Shown here one piece after another: positions 27,083 to 37,239 of a stretch of 64,000 bases of DNA. Position 1 is the first letter of the stretch, and each line of letters opens with the position of its first letter. The stretch is from Pseudoalteromonas viridis (GTDB taxonomy: Bacteria; Pseudomonadota; Gammaproteobacteria; Enterobacterales; Alteromonadaceae), in contig NZ_CP072425.1 in the NCBI RefSeq assembly GCF_017742995.1, positions 3,224,001 to 3,288,000 on the forward strand, read 5' to 3'. Both the position numbers and the translations under genes were made by a program. The notes beneath the pieces were generated by a model. It was not told the origin of the DNA. It saw nothing but the letters and a program-made list of their open reading frames with translations, and did no database searches.

Positions 27083-27385
27083 ATGTTTTCTTTAATCAAA
27101 GGGTTACTGTTTAAGTCACTGAAACACAAAGCGGGCCGAAAGGTGGCTGATGCGGTTGTTGAAAAGTGCCTGCAACAGGGAATGGAGTATATGCGAGGAC
27201 GTCCGGGCGCGGCGCAGCATCACGCCAGTGAGGTCGATGGCCTGATCACCGGGCTGAACAATCTGACTGCCAGAAAATTGCCCGATGGCCAGTATCCAAT
27301 CAGGCTGGAGCATCAGACGTTAATTGTAACCATTGAAAACCACGGCATCGTGTCTATTACCTCGCTGCTTTCAGACAATACCTGA
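27083..27385 (+). CDS. Hypothetical protein, 100 residues
   Basis: This is a small basic protein starting at the ATG 27083 (AGGAAG upstream); a longer frame from 27014 has no support. The N-terminal helix is amphipathic (MFSLIKGLLFKSLKHKAGRK), the middle is helical, and the C-terminus (LIVTIENHGIVSI) is beta-like. I do not recognise a family. Codon use is again like the core genes, so it marks the right side of the accessory region. Confidence 0.65.
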   Translation: MFSLIKGLLFKSLKHKAGRKVADAVVEKCLQQGMEYMRGRPGAAQHHASEVDGLITGLNNLTARKLPDGQYPIRLEHQTLIVTIENHGIVSITSLLSDNT

Positions 27386-27718
27386 TCATTCGTCGCTTTG
27401 TAGTCCTCCTTAAAATGCCACTTTGTTGCAAGATATGTTAACAAGCGCAAATTGAAGTGGCGCTTTTCATTCTGTCATTCCCTTTTTTGGTTCATTCGCT
27501 GTCTATGGGCAGCAATGAAGTGAACTGTCCAGGCCCTGGTTAAACTGTCATTGAACTTTTAACATACTGACATAATTGAATATTTTATGCTTAAAAGGAA
27601 AAGTAAGGTAGCATATTCAATAACATTATATAAATTATATTGTATACACTGTATCTGTGGTGTTAATTATATATTTCCTCTTTTGGGGTTTGGATACACA
27701 TTTTAATAAGGTTACATT
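27386..27718. promoter_or_regulatory. Intergenic region upstream of collagenase
   Basis: The 333-base gap contains a possible weak terminator for the preceding gene (GCCACTT near 27418 with AAGTGGC near 27455, then GCTTTT). A very AT-rich stretch (27600-27680) probably contains the collagenase promoter. AAGG precedes the collagenase ATG by eight bases. No gene is apparent. Confidence 0.4.
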
Positions 27719-30495
27719 ATGAAAATAACAGCAATACTCGCTGCGCTTCCTCTGCTCTGTACGAGTGTGGAAGCCGCGCAGCAACAAGTTGAAAGACAGT
27801 TTAAACCACTCAGTGCCCAGGATCTGCAACTGGCACATGGAGATGAAGGCCATAATCATGCGACTCAGGATAATGCGCCGACCGCAGCGCGTGAGTCCGT
27901 TATGCACTCGCATTTACCGGTGATGATGCGCCTGGCGTCAGAGCCGGTTGATGTGGCAAGCAGCTGCGACCTAGCAGCTTTTGCCAATGCCAGTGCCTCC
28001 ACGATTGTGGCGCAAATCTCCGGTCAGGGGGCAGGTTGCGTCAACGATTTGTTCAGTGCACCTTCCGACACCCAGGTTGCGACCTTTACAACCGCAAAAA
28101 TGCTGGCGGTAGCGACTCAGGCGAAAACGCTGTCAGCTGCTTACACAGGCACCGGCAGTGCAGATCTCGAAGCGCTCTTCTTGTTTATTCGGGCCGGCTT
28201 TTATGTTGAGTTTTATAACGACTCGGTCAGCTTTGACAGCAGTGTGCAAACTGCGGTTAAAGGTGCGCTGGACGCCTTTGTGGCTAACAGCCATTTCTAT
28301 GACAACAATGATGCCCATGGTGAAGTACTGGGAGAGGTGATCACCACCATGGACTCGTCCGAGCTTCAGCATGTTTATCTGCCCGTAGTGAAAGCCTGGT
28401 TGTCGCGCTGGAGCGAAAGTTATGCCGACAGCTGGCACATGCGTGGTGCGGTGAATGGGATCTTTACCATTTTATTCCGTGGCCAGTGGAATAGCGACTT
28501 TGTTGCTATGGTTGGCAGCGATGCCGAGCTGGTCTCTTTACTTGCAAACTTTACCAAACAAAGCTGGATGCTGGGGTCGGACGCTGAGTTTTTGATCATC
28601 AATGCGGCACGCGAGCTGGCCAGGCTGAAAAACTATCAGGGGACACCCATTCAAAGTGCCGTTGATGAGGCGTTAAAATCTCTGTTCGCTACCTATCAGA
28701 GCTATGGCTATGGCGACGGTGTCTGGCTGGGGGCGGCAGATGTCGCAACTTACTATGCCAACTGTGAAGACTACGGTATCTGTGGATTTAAGGAGGAGCT
28801 CAGGGATAAAGCACTGTCGCAGACCTACCAATGCAGCAGCACCATTCGGATCCGCTCGCAGGAAATGACCCAGGCGCAGCATTTGTCTGCGTGCGAAACC
28901 ATGGCAGCAGAAGAAACGCGCTTCCATACTATGCTCGAAACGAACCAAACGCCTGTTGCAGACGACAACAACACCATGCTGCAGGTGAATATCTTTAACA
29001 GCAGCGCAGATTACAAGAAGTATGCGGGTCCGATTTTTGGGATCAGCACCGACAATGGCGGTATGTATCTGGAAGGCGACCCCAGCGTGGTGGGCAATCA
29101 GGCAAACTTTATTGCCTACGAGGCCAGCTACGCAAAACCCGACCACTATGTCTGGAACCTGGAACACGAATATGTCCATTATCTGGATGGGCGTTTTGAT
29201 CTCTATGGCGACTTTAACGCACCCACAGAAACAATCGTGTGGTGGAGTGAAGGCGTTGCCGAATATGTAGCCAACCTGAATGACAATCAGGATGCCATTG
29301 ATACCATTAAAGACGGCAGCACCTATCAACTGGGCGAGGTTTTTGCGACTACCTATGACGGCTTTGATCAGGACCGAATTTACCGCTGGGGTTATCTGGC
29401 GGTACGTTTTATGATTGAAACCCATAAAGACGAAGTCAATGCCATGCTGAGCGAAACTCGTGTCGGTAACTGGGCAGGGTACAAAACGCGTATCGACAAC
29501 TGGGCGGCTCAGTATGGCACTGAATTCACGCAGTGGACGCAACAGCTGGCCGGCGACCAAAACCAGGCGCCGACAGCCGTTATCAATGGTCCTTATCAGG
29601 GCACGGCAGGCACGGCGCTAAGCTTTAGCAGTCAGGGCAGTTTAGATCCCGAGGGCAGCACTTTGGCTTATCTGTGGCAGTTTGGCGATGGCGCGCAAAG
29701 CACCCAGGCTAACCCGACTCACACCTATCAGGATGAAGGCAGCTATACGGTCACGCTGAGCGTCTCAGACGAGCAAGGGCTGGCCCATCAGGTTAGCACA
29801 CAGGCTGTGATTGAGTCAGGCCAGGGCACGGTGGAGCTACAAAATGGCCGCGCTGTGCAAGTATCTGGTGCGCACAAAGAGCTGAGCTACTTTAAAGTCA
29901 GACTCCCCGAGGGGGCTACCGATTTGAGTGTGGCCATCAGTGGTGGCAGCGGTGATGCGGATCTTTACCTGCGTTTCGGAGAGTTACCAACACAAGACAC
30001 CTATGACTGTCGCCCGTACCGGGGGGCAGCAGTGAGCGCTGTGATATCGCGGCGCCACAGACTGGCGATTATTACATTATGCTGCGCGGCTATAACGCCT
30101 ACAGCGATGTTGAGCTAATGGCCAGTTTCACAGCGCCCAGTGCCGCTTTACCAGATACCTGCGCCACTCAGGGGAGTGTTTCTGATGGCCGCCTGTCAGA
30201 TGGTGTGCCGGTGTGTATGGGTAATCGTGAACCCATGTGGTTTAGCCTGGAGAATGTCAGCGCACAGCAAAGTATTCGCATTGAAACCGCGCATGGCAGT
30301 GGCGATTTGACGCTGGAGTACAGTAATCAGGGCTGGCCTGACGACGAGAATGTTGAAGCGCGCTCGGCGCGTTCAGGCAATGGCGAGTGCATTAATCTCA
30401 GCGGTCAAAGCCAGTACTGGGGCTATCTCAAGGTCAGTGGTGCGCCTGTTGGTGCAACAGTTCAGGTCACTTATAACGATGGCTGGTGTAATTAA
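27719..30495 (+). pseudogene. Secreted M9 collagenase, interrupted by a frameshift
   Basis: This is a secreted zinc metalloprotease of peptidase family M9 (Vibrio-type collagenase). It has a signal peptide (1-19), an N-terminal activator-type helical region, the zinc motif H483-EYVH487 with third-ligand-region EGVAEY about 28 residues on, a PKD domain (about 620-700) and a PPC domain. The frame breaks in a run of six G (30021-30026). Adding one base restores YDCRPYRGGSSERCD and the rest of the PPC domain, and continues to 30495 through a typical C-terminal domain (WPDDENVEARSARSG, YWGYLKV), giving 925 residues. As read, translation stops at 30118 (799 residues). It may be a true mutation, phase variation or a sequence error; the protease domain itself is intact. 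Confidence 0.88.
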
Positions 30496-30522
30496 GCAGA
30501 CAGAGAATTAAACAAACTAGCT

Positions 30523-30575
30523 TGAAGGTTGGAGAGACACGCTCTAGATTTAAAGGGTCTTCTCCAGCCTTTTAT
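30523..30575 (+). terminator. Probable terminator after collagenase
   Basis: AAGGTTGGAGA pairs with TCTCCAGCCTT (one G-U pair) across a loop of about 25 bases and is followed by TTTTAT. It lies 28 bases after the collagenase stop and just before the next gene. Confidence 0.55.
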
Positions 30576-30586
30576 GGCAGTAATTT

Positions 30587-31354
30587 GTGAAAATAAACTT
30601 GTTGATTGTCAGCTTGATATGGCTGCTGCTCAGTGCGATGAACCTGGTGCATGCAGTAGAGCGACTGAACATATACGTCTACCATAATAAGCCGCCTTAT
30701 ATAACTAATCAGACTGAGCAGCGCGGTTTGTATTTTGATCTGGTGACTTTGCTCAACGGGGCGCAGTCTCATACCCGTTATAAACTTGTTTATCTTCCCC
30801 GGCGGCGGATTGAAAGAGACCTGAATGAGCAAACATTAGACGGCGTAGTACTGGGTGTGCATCCTGTCTGGTTTAAAGACCCCGACAAGACTCGCTACTT
30901 GTGGAGCGAACCGCTGATGTATGACACCGACGAGTTTGTGTCATGCGCAGGCACGCCGTTTGAGTACATTGGTGCGTCATCAATGCAAAACAAAAAATTT
31001 GGTGGCATTTTTGGTTATCATTATTTTCGTACCGTTGAGCCGGTCAAAAGCGGCTCGCTTGAGCGAGTTAATGCAAACAGCGAGGAGGGCTTACTGGAGC
31101 TGGCGCTGCGCGAGCGAGTCGACTTTGCCATTGTCAGCCGCTCTACACTGAATTACTTTATTAAGAAAAACCGCTGGCAAAACCACTTTTACCTGTCAAA
31201 ACAACCCCATGAGTCTTATTACCGGGCCATTTTGTCGCCCAGACAACTTCAGCCGCAGTTTGAGCGCTTGTCAGAATTACTCAATGACAGTGCTTTGCGC
31301 ATAAAGCTGGCGCAATTAATGACCAGTTATCAGGTGGAGCCTGTGTTGCCCTGA
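30587..31354 (+). CDS. Orphan periplasmic solute-binding protein
   Basis: The product is a 255-residue exported protein with a signal peptide (about 1-23, VHA-V) and an SBP_bac_3-like fold: LNIYVYHNKPPYITN near the start, RGLYFDLVTLLN, DGVVLGVHPVWF and a C-terminal lobe with RVDFAIVSRS. No transporter genes accompany it. Such orphan proteins are common in Alteromonadales and may act as sensors or scavengers. It starts at GTG 30587; without this start the signal peptide would lose its basic end. Confidence 0.7.
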   Translation: MKINLLIVSLIWLLLSAMNLVHAVERLNIYVYHNKPPYITNQTEQRGLYFDLVTLLNGAQSHTRYKLVYLPRRRIERDLNEQTLDGVVLGVHPVWFKDPDKTRYLWSEPLMYDTDEFVSCAGTPFEYIGASSMQNKKFGGIFGYHYFRTVEPVKSGSLERVNANSEEGLLELALRERVDFAIVSRSTLNYFIKKNRWQNHFYLSKQPHESYYRAILSPRQLQPQFERLSELLNDSALRIKLAQLMTSYQVEPVLP

Positions 31355-31427
31355 TCAAACTGGACTGCGTGCATTTAAAAAGAAGTTGCCTATATTTAAG
31401 TGAAGGTCGGCAAAAAGGAGTGGTGGC

Positions 31428-32326
31428 ATGTGGCAACGTATTTTATGGTTCTTTGGGGCGATATTGGTTGCCTCAATCTTCACGAGCTCACCCAGTTTGG
31501 GTGCCGATCTGGTGCGCTACAATGTGTCCAAAGCATACGCTGACCCCAAACAGGATTATTATATCGCAGTACTGCGCCTCGCTCTGAACAAAAGCCGCGA
31601 TAAATATGGCCCCTATCAGTTAAGCGAAAACTCATTTGATCACACACCTCAGGGCCGCACACTCGAGATCCTGGAACAAGGTAAGTTGTTGGATGTACAC
31701 TGGACTATGACGTCTCAGCAACGAGAAAACCAGTTGGCCGCCGTTTACGTACCGCTTCTCAAAGGGATGATGGGCGCGCGGATATTTTTGGCCCATAAAG
31801 ACACTTTGCCTAAGCTGAACCAGCTTCACTCACCGGCTCAGCTCATGGACCTTTTTATTGGCAGTGGGATTGACTGGCCGGATACAAAAATCTACGAGAA
31901 AAATGGTTTTATTGTGGTCACCAGCGTTGCAACGTTATTGCCCAGAATGCTGGAAGAAAACGGTTTGAGTTATTTCCTCGTGCGCTACATGAACCCTGGG
32001 CAGAGTTGCCAAATCTTAAGGGGGTCGTTGTGGAGCCCAGGTTTGCGTTTTGTTATCCCACGGCCATGTATTTTTTTGTCAACAAGCACAATACGCGATT
32101 AAAAGCGCGGCTGACTTATGGCTTACAAAAAGCCATTGATGATGGCTCGTTTGACCGTTTGTTTACAGCGCATCCAATCACACGTGATGCCATCAGGCTA
32201 GGTAAATTTAATGAAAGACAGACTTTAAAGCTGCAAAACCCGGAGCTTAGCGCCAGAACACGTGATGTGCTCATGAATGCAAGATATGTCTGGGCGCCGC
32301 TTCATCGCTGCCTTTCAACGATTTAA
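31428..32326 (+). pseudogene. Orphan solute-binding protein, frameshifted
   Basis: This is an exported binding-protein-like gene with signal peptide (about 1-25, LGA-D). The frame runs normally to YMNPG at about residue 191, then shifts at TGGG (31997-32000). One added G restores AELPNLKGVVVEPRFAFCYP and continues to 32326, giving 299 residues. The restored C-terminus (YFFVNKHNTRLKARLTYGLQ, then AIDDGSFDRLF) is typical of the second lobe of family-3-like binding proteins. As read, the protein would end at 32102 with an unrelated tail. It is the second single-G loss within 2 kb. Confidence 0.8.
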
Positions 32327-32327
32327 G

Positions 32328-32768
32328 TTACCAGCTTCCGGTATTTTCCATGCTCAGCCAGGGCTCCTGCGGTGGTAGCGGCTCTCCTTGCTGTAACAGT
32401 TCAATCGAAATACCGTCGGGAGATTTAACAAAGGCCATGTGCCCACATCTTGGTGGACGGTTAATGGTAACGCCCGCAGCCTGGAGCTTGTCACACAGCG
32501 CGTAGATATCTTCCACGGCAAACGCCAGGTGACCAAAATTACGCCCACCCGTATATTGCTCTGTGTCCCAGTTATAAGTCAGCTCTAGGGTAGGGGAAAA
32601 GCTGGATTTAGCTTCTTCCAGTTGGTCAGGTGCTGCCAGAAAAACCAGTGTAAAGCGCCCGGCTTCGCTGTCTTTGCGTTTTACCTCCACCAGTCCCAGC
32701 AGGTTACAGTAAAAGTCTAATGATGCGTCCAGGTTTTCAACCCGAACCATAGTATGCAGATATTTCAT
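32328..32768 (-). CDS. gloA: Lactoylglutathione lyase (glyoxalase I)
   Basis: This VOC-fold metalloenzyme converts the methylglyoxal-glutathione hemithioacetal to S-lactoylglutathione. The 146-residue protein contains the expected metal ligands: His in YLHTMVRV, Glu in LELTYNW, His in FGHLAFAV and Glu in SIELLQQG. The NWDTEQY loop is typical of bacterial GloA. It is monocistronic and convergent with the preceding gene with a one-base gap. Confidence 0.92.
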   Translation of the reverse strand: MKYLHTMVRVENLDASLDFYCNLLGLVEVKRKDSEAGRFTLVFLAAPDQLEEAKSSFSPTLELTYNWDTEQYTGGRNFGHLAFAVEDIYALCDKLQAAGVTINRPPRCGHMAFVKSPDGISIELLQQGEPLPPQEPWLSMENTGSW

Positions 32769-32863
32769 AAAATTGCCCCTGTAATGTCAGCTGTCAAAGA
32801 TAAGGGCAAACCAGGAAAAATCAAGGAGCGCAGTGCTATTGCGCGCCTTGTTGCGTCAGACTA

Positions 32864-34822
32864 TCAATACTCTGCGGTTAATGTCACGCCGCTGAAGTCT
32901 TTATAGGCTTTGACAGAGATGTGCCAGGTGCCCGTTTGAGGTTGAGTTTGTGTGCAGGTTTCCGCATTACCATCTTCATAGGGGCGACAATCGTATCGAG
33001 AAGAGGTCGGCTGCGCACCAAAGCGCACATACAGATCGGCATCTCCAGTGCCGCCCGCGGTGCTCACGGTGAGTTTAGTGGCACTGGCTGGTACCTCAAA
33101 GGTCTTGTGGATCCAGTTACCTTCCGTCGCAGTGAGGTCTGTCCAGGTTTGTTTATTGTCATCGCCTGGCGGTGTACCCATGTCATACTGGCCAACCAAT
33201 GACACGCCAGAAAACGCGCTGTAACCCCGGATAACAATATAGTAGGTTCCTGCCTGTACATTAGATATGGTACAGCTTTCATTGTTGCCTTCTTTATAGG
33301 GGCGACAATCATAATTTTTGGTGGTTGGTTTTTGTGCAAAGCGCACATACAGATCCGCATCGCCACTGCCACCGCTCATGGTAAAGCGCAGGTTGCTGGC
33401 GCCTTGTGGCATCACCATAGTAAATACCTTTTCGCTATCCGCAGCGCCTGCGAAGGTGCCAACAGGTTGACCATTTTGCAGCTCATTGCCCGGGTCTACA
33501 GGACCACTGTCTCTGTCGATGATTGACAGCGAATTGGCGGCACGCTTGAGGGTCATGGTTTCACCCAGTTCACTGGCATACCACCAACTGATATTGGCGG
33601 GCAGGGCCAGCGGATCGGCAGCACGCTGCTCGCGTGTCAGCGTGTCTGCACCAGCGGTAAACTGGGCGGTTTGAACTTTCATGCTGTCCGGGGTCACGCT
33701 CAGCACTTTAAATTGCTGAATACTGGCCAAATCAATGGTCCAGCTTTTAGGGTCATTGGCCGAGCGGGCGGGGGCACCCCAGCTACCTTCACCTACATAC
33801 ACAGTGCCGCCTGTGGTAGTTTTAGTAAATCCAGAGCCTGACGGCTGCAACGCTTCGGTCAGTTTATTAATATGGGTGTCGGATTCAACGACCAGGTTCA
33901 TCCCATGCTGATAGAATAAGTCTGCCCACCAGGTATGGAGTATGGTGTTGTCCGACTTCCCTGAGTAATGCGGGTACATAGGTTTGTGATACTGAGCAAT
34001 GCGCCAGTTGGCACCGGCACCATTATTTTGCAAGTCTTGTTTAAGCCAGTTGTTCATGGCGGTGGCATAGCTGGACCAGCCACTGTCTTTATACTGGCTG
34101 TTTAGGGTATAAACACGAAGCAGGTTGGCGATGTTAAAGGCCCCGTAACTGTCTTTGTTGGTACAGGCACCGTCTTTGTCATAGTCGACGCCAAACACCT
34201 GACAAAGCGTTTTAAAATTGTCGCCTTCATGGTTACCAAATGTGGCAACAAGCGGGTAAATGCGTTTGTAGTTTTGCCCGTCAATCACATCATCTGATAA
34301 TGTCAGCTGCCAGTCTTTCAGGTATTCACGCATTTCCTGAGCCGAATTGGCGTTGGTGTAGTCACCACCGTGCATAATAAATAGCGGACGGATCTTGGCA
34401 ACCAGCGCATTGCCTTCGCGGCGCGTTGTCCAGCCTGTGCGGGTATCTCCACCGGCAATGGCAACAAAACCGGTGCTGGTTGCCGGCGCGGTTTTAAACC
34501 ACATACGCTGGCCACATCCAGTGCTGTCACATACTCGGTAATAAATTGCTGTGTCGGCACTGAGCCCTGTCAGAGTAACAAATTCACTTTCTAAGCTGCC
34601 ATCAAAAACATATTTGGCGGTAGGTTGCTGAGTCGTCCAGTTTTGCTCATCGGTGGTGGTACCGTATTTTACGTAATGATTGTTACCACCGGTTGGCGTA
34701 TACCCCAGCGTTGCCTGATTGCTTGGGTTGGTGTCCCAGATCAGGCGATGATAATCACTGGCGCTGTGGGCTGCAGTGGTAAATAAAGTAACCGTTGTGA
34801 GGCCTGCAAAAAGCACTCTCAT
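32864..34822 (-). CDS. Secreted metallophosphoesterase with two PPC domains
   Basis: The 652-residue exported protein has a signal peptide (1-20, SA-SDYH) and an N-terminal fibronectin-like domain as in purple acid phosphatases (about 25-115). A calcineurin-type phosphoesterase domain follows: GGDTRTG, MHGGDYTN, TFGNHEGD, QYHKPMYPH and ESDTHIN. Two PPC domains occupy about 455-545 and 560-650, each with GGSGDADLYVRF or GGTGDADLYVRF and YDCRPY. PPC domains are often trimmed after export. It is the last gene of an operon, 21 bases after the DUF1566 gene, with AGGAAA before its ATG. Substrate unknown. Confidence 0.85.
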   Translation of the reverse strand: MRVLFAGLTTVTLFTTAAHSASDYHRLIWDTNPSNQATLGYTPTGGNNHYVKYGTTTDEQNWTTQQPTAKYVFDGSLESEFVTLTGLSADTAIYYRVCDSTGCGQRMWFKTAPATSTGFVAIAGGDTRTGWTTRREGNALVAKIRPLFIMHGGDYTNANSAQEMREYLKDWQLTLSDDVIDGQNYKRIYPLVATFGNHEGDNFKTLCQVFGVDYDKDGACTNKDSYGAFNIANLLRVYTLNSQYKDSGWSSYATAMNNWLKQDLQNNGAGANWRIAQYHKPMYPHYSGKSDNTILHTWWADLFYQHGMNLVVESDTHINKLTEALQPSGSGFTKTTTGGTVYVGEGSWGAPARSANDPKSWTIDLASIQQFKVLSVTPDSMKVQTAQFTAGADTLTREQRAADPLALPANISWWYASELGETMTLKRAANSLSIIDRDSGPVDPGNELQNGQPVGTFAGAADSEKVFTMVMPQGASNLRFTMSGGSGDADLYVRFAQKPTTKNYDCRPYKEGNNESCTISNVQAGTYYIVIRGYSAFSGVSLVGQYDMGTPPGDDNKQTWTDLTATEGNWIHKTFEVPASATKLTVSTAGGTGDADLYVRFGAQPTSSRYDCRPYEDGNAETCTQTQPQTGTWHISVKAYKDFSGVTLTAEY

Positions 34823-34843
34823 AGAGAAGTTTCCTGTTGTTGG

Positions 34844-35518
34844 TTAATGGATCACGCCTTTAAGGCGAGATGATTGAAACTCTGGTGGCAAGTCGGCAAC
34901 CAGCAGCACGAAGGCCGCGTTGCGATAGGGCAGCGGGTAGAGCTCTCCGGTATGAAAATTAACCGCCGTTGCACCTTGTTTAAAGCGATGGTAATGGCCC
35001 GAAAGTGGCTGCGAGTGATCTGCACTCCAGTAATCACCATGTTTCATATGCGGAAAAAAATCCTGAGCAATATGCACATGTCCAGGGCGAGCGGGGTTTT
35101 GCAGCAAGCTGCTTAACTCATCACTGGTTGGCAGACGCCAGTGTGTCAAACCACACAGGGCTGTTTTTCTGGTCTTATTGATCAGGTCCTGAGTATCACA
35201 CCGGGAAGATTCAAAATAGCAATCTCCCAGGTTTGCATCGCCTCTTGGTGGGCGATGCTCATCGGCTGTGAGATACCAGGAATAGGTCCAGTAGCCATCG
35301 TGGATGTTTTCGTTGTCGGTTTTGGCTTCCCAGACTAACCGTTTCTGGGTGTCCAGCACGCACGACCAGGGGCCCTGCCAGGGGGATAAGGGGGTACCGG
35401 CTTTATCCAGTTTCACAAACCTGGGATGCGGCTGGGCAATTGGGCTCAGCGGTTGGAACCACAGCAAAGGCGTAATAAGTAACAGGGCGGCGAATGTCAT
35501 CAATAACCGTGCGATCAT
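34844..35518 (-). CDS. DUF1566 (Lcl C-terminal-like) exported protein
   Basis: This 224-residue protein has an N-terminal signal or anchor helix (about 7-21). Its DUF1566 domain is recognised from VLDTQKRLVWEAKT, WRLPTSDELSSLL (residues about 127-140) and YWSADH. Domains of this type are found in secreted and surface proteins with a lectin-like fold. Four Cys in the middle (GDCYFESSRC and LCGL region) could form disulfides. The start overlaps the stop of the upstream cytochrome-like gene by four bases, so translation is coupled. Confidence 0.8.
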   Translation of the reverse strand: MIARLLMTFAALLLITPLLWFQPLSPIAQPHPRFVKLDKAGTPLSPWQGPWSCVLDTQKRLVWEAKTDNENIHDGYWTYSWYLTADEHRPPRGDANLGDCYFESSRCDTQDLINKTRKTALCGLTHWRLPTSDELSSLLQNPARPGHVHIAQDFFPHMKHGDYWSADHSQPLSGHYHRFKQGATAVNFHTGELYPLPYRNAAFVLLVADLPPEFQSSRLKGVIH

Positions 35519-37014
35519 AGTGAGTACCTCAAAACAGCAGGGCGAATATGGCGGGTGTGGGCAACCTGGGCATGGTCAAAAGCCGAAAACCACATGCAGG
35601 TGCCATTTTTAAGCGCTACATCATGGGCAGAGCCGGTTTCGTGTTTGCGTACCAGCTCCAGTGTCCACATTCCCTTATCCCAAAGGCCGCGCGCTCTGAC
35701 ATCGGCACGATCCCCTTCGAATCGGTTAGAGCGATACAGGATTGAGGAAAGGGTACTGCCCGGGGGGTATTTATCGTTTTTACTTAGGTAGGGGGCGCTG
35801 CCAAACCAGGGCATAACACTCAGATCAGCATTTTTGGGGTCTGGCAGTCGTTTTGGGATCACGGCATTGGGTGTATACCATTGCCAGTTCATCACATATG
35901 CGCCACTTTCTTTGCCATCAGGCTGGTACCCTGCGCTATAGCGGCGCTGTCCTTGCTGCACCTTTGCAGGCGGGCCGAAAAAGTTGTCATCGGCCAGGTA
36001 CATATCATTGGTGCGCACCGCTTTCCAGTGCCACAAGTCTCTGATCTCACCGTCCATGCTTGCGTGAAATCCTTTGCCGTGCCAGTTGGACGGTTTGCCC
36101 TGCAAAGGACGTTTACCCAGATAGGTTGTGCTGTCGGCGCCGCTGATACAGGAAGGCGACAACATCACGGCCAGTTTGTCTTCGTAAAAAGTGCGCTCAT
36201 CAAACCGGTAGAAGCCGTCTTGTTGCACCTTCCAGCCGTTTTGAGTCTTGAGTAAAGGCAGGTGATGCGTGCTTTGACTGGGGTCTGTCCAGCGGATCAG
36301 AAAATAGCTCTCGTACTGGTTGGCCAGCGCCTGCACGTGAATCGTGCTGCGACCACCGTCAAAGTTCGCACCGCCATGGGTTTCTATGGTGTAAACCGGG
36401 GCCCTCATCCAGTGCGGTTCATTCCCTTTGCCGTCTATCTCTATAAATTCGTCAGGACCCAGGTATGCGACCTGAAGCGGCTCTGTTGAATGCCGCGTGA
36501 CAGTGAATAACAAAAAGCCTGTAATACAAACGCCAGCCAGCAAGGATAGCCCCTGTTTCTCGAGCCGTTTGGGCAGTAATGCACTCAGGATATGCTTACC
36601 GTGTTGAATGAAGTAAATCCAGCCGTGGATCACTAAAAAAAGTAGCAGCAGCCAGAGACTATAAAAATGCATCGGCTGCATAACACGCACAAACTGGCCA
36701 GCCCAGAGAAACCAGCCGGAACATATCAGGCATACAATGACCACATAACCCAGTCGATTTACCCAGAGGTGATAAAGGTCAGGGTTACTGCGATAAGGCC
36801 GCAATAATGAAAGCAGCAGGTACCCGATTGCTAATACACTGAGGATACTGCCACTGGCAAGATGCCAGGGGTACAGATCACCCTGCGGTAACAGAGGGCT
36901 GATGAACATCAGCCAGTCTTGTGTCAATAAAGAAAATCGCAAACCGGTAAATAAGCTGCACAGCACAAGTACGATGACCAGGGCATGAAGCAGTACAAAA
37001 GTGACTCTACGCAT
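35515..37014 (-). CDS. Cytochrome b-type membrane protein with EB_dh domain
   Basis: This 499-residue protein combines five N-terminal transmembrane helices with a periplasmic C-terminal domain (about 190-499). The helices contain several His residues (near 10, 51, 116 and 125), fitting a di-haem cytochrome b. The C-terminal domain is of the ethylbenzene-dehydrogenase haem-binding type (EB_dh), seen in FLIRWTDPSQSTHHLPL, YEDKLAVMLSPSC and DLWHWKAVRTN. The fusion suggests electron transfer between the quinone pool and a periplasmic or secreted partner; the substrate is unknown. It is the first gene of an operon with DUF1566 and phosphoesterase genes. Confidence 0.8.
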   Translation of the reverse strand: MRRVTFVLLHALVIVLVLCSLFTGLRFSLLTQDWLMFISPLLPQGDLYPWHLASGSILSVLAIGYLLLSLLRPYRSNPDLYHLWVNRLGYVVIVCLICSGWFLWAGQFVRVMQPMHFYSLWLLLLFLVIHGWIYFIQHGKHILSALLPKRLEKQGLSLLAGVCITGFLLFTVTRHSTEPLQVAYLGPDEFIEIDGKGNEPHWMRAPVYTIETHGGANFDGGRSTIHVQALANQYESYFLIRWTDPSQSTHHLPLLKTQNGWKVQQDGFYRFDERTFYEDKLAVMLSPSCISGADSTTYLGKRPLQGKPSNWHGKGFHASMDGEIRDLWHWKAVRTNDMYLADDNFFGPPAKVQQGQRRYSAGYQPDGKESGAYVMNWQWYTPNAVIPKRLPDPKNADLSVMPWFGSAPYLSKNDKYPPGSTLSSILYRSNRFEGDRADVRARGLWDKGMWTLELVRKHETGSAHDVALKNGTCMWFSAFDHAQVAHTRHIRPAVLRYSL

Positions 37015-37239
37015 GTCTTTTGTTTGTTATTCTGTTGTTTAAATAGTGTAAACATAAAGGGTTGCGTATTTATGTCAAGTCATTGCTTATGAATATATTC
37101 ATTCTCAGCTCAGTTAGCTGGATTGTGAATGAGCCCGGTAAGTTAGCTGGCTTACTGCGCGTTTTTTTAACGCAATCTGCTAAAACCTCGACTAAACTAT
37201 ACGAGTGCCATAATTAAAGGTGGAACAAGTGAGAACAGG

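Noticed and set aside
28673..29560. Long antisense frame within the collagenase gene
   Set aside because: It is a shadow of a well-supported coding frame with no independent start signal or recognisable protein features.
30079..30495. Separate 138-residue gene after the collagenase
   Set aside because: Its sequence is the direct continuation of the collagenase PPC and C-terminal domains in the next frame, so it is part of the frameshifted gene.
32006..32326. Separate 106-residue gene
   Set aside because: It continues the second lobe of the binding protein begun at 31428 after a one-base shift.
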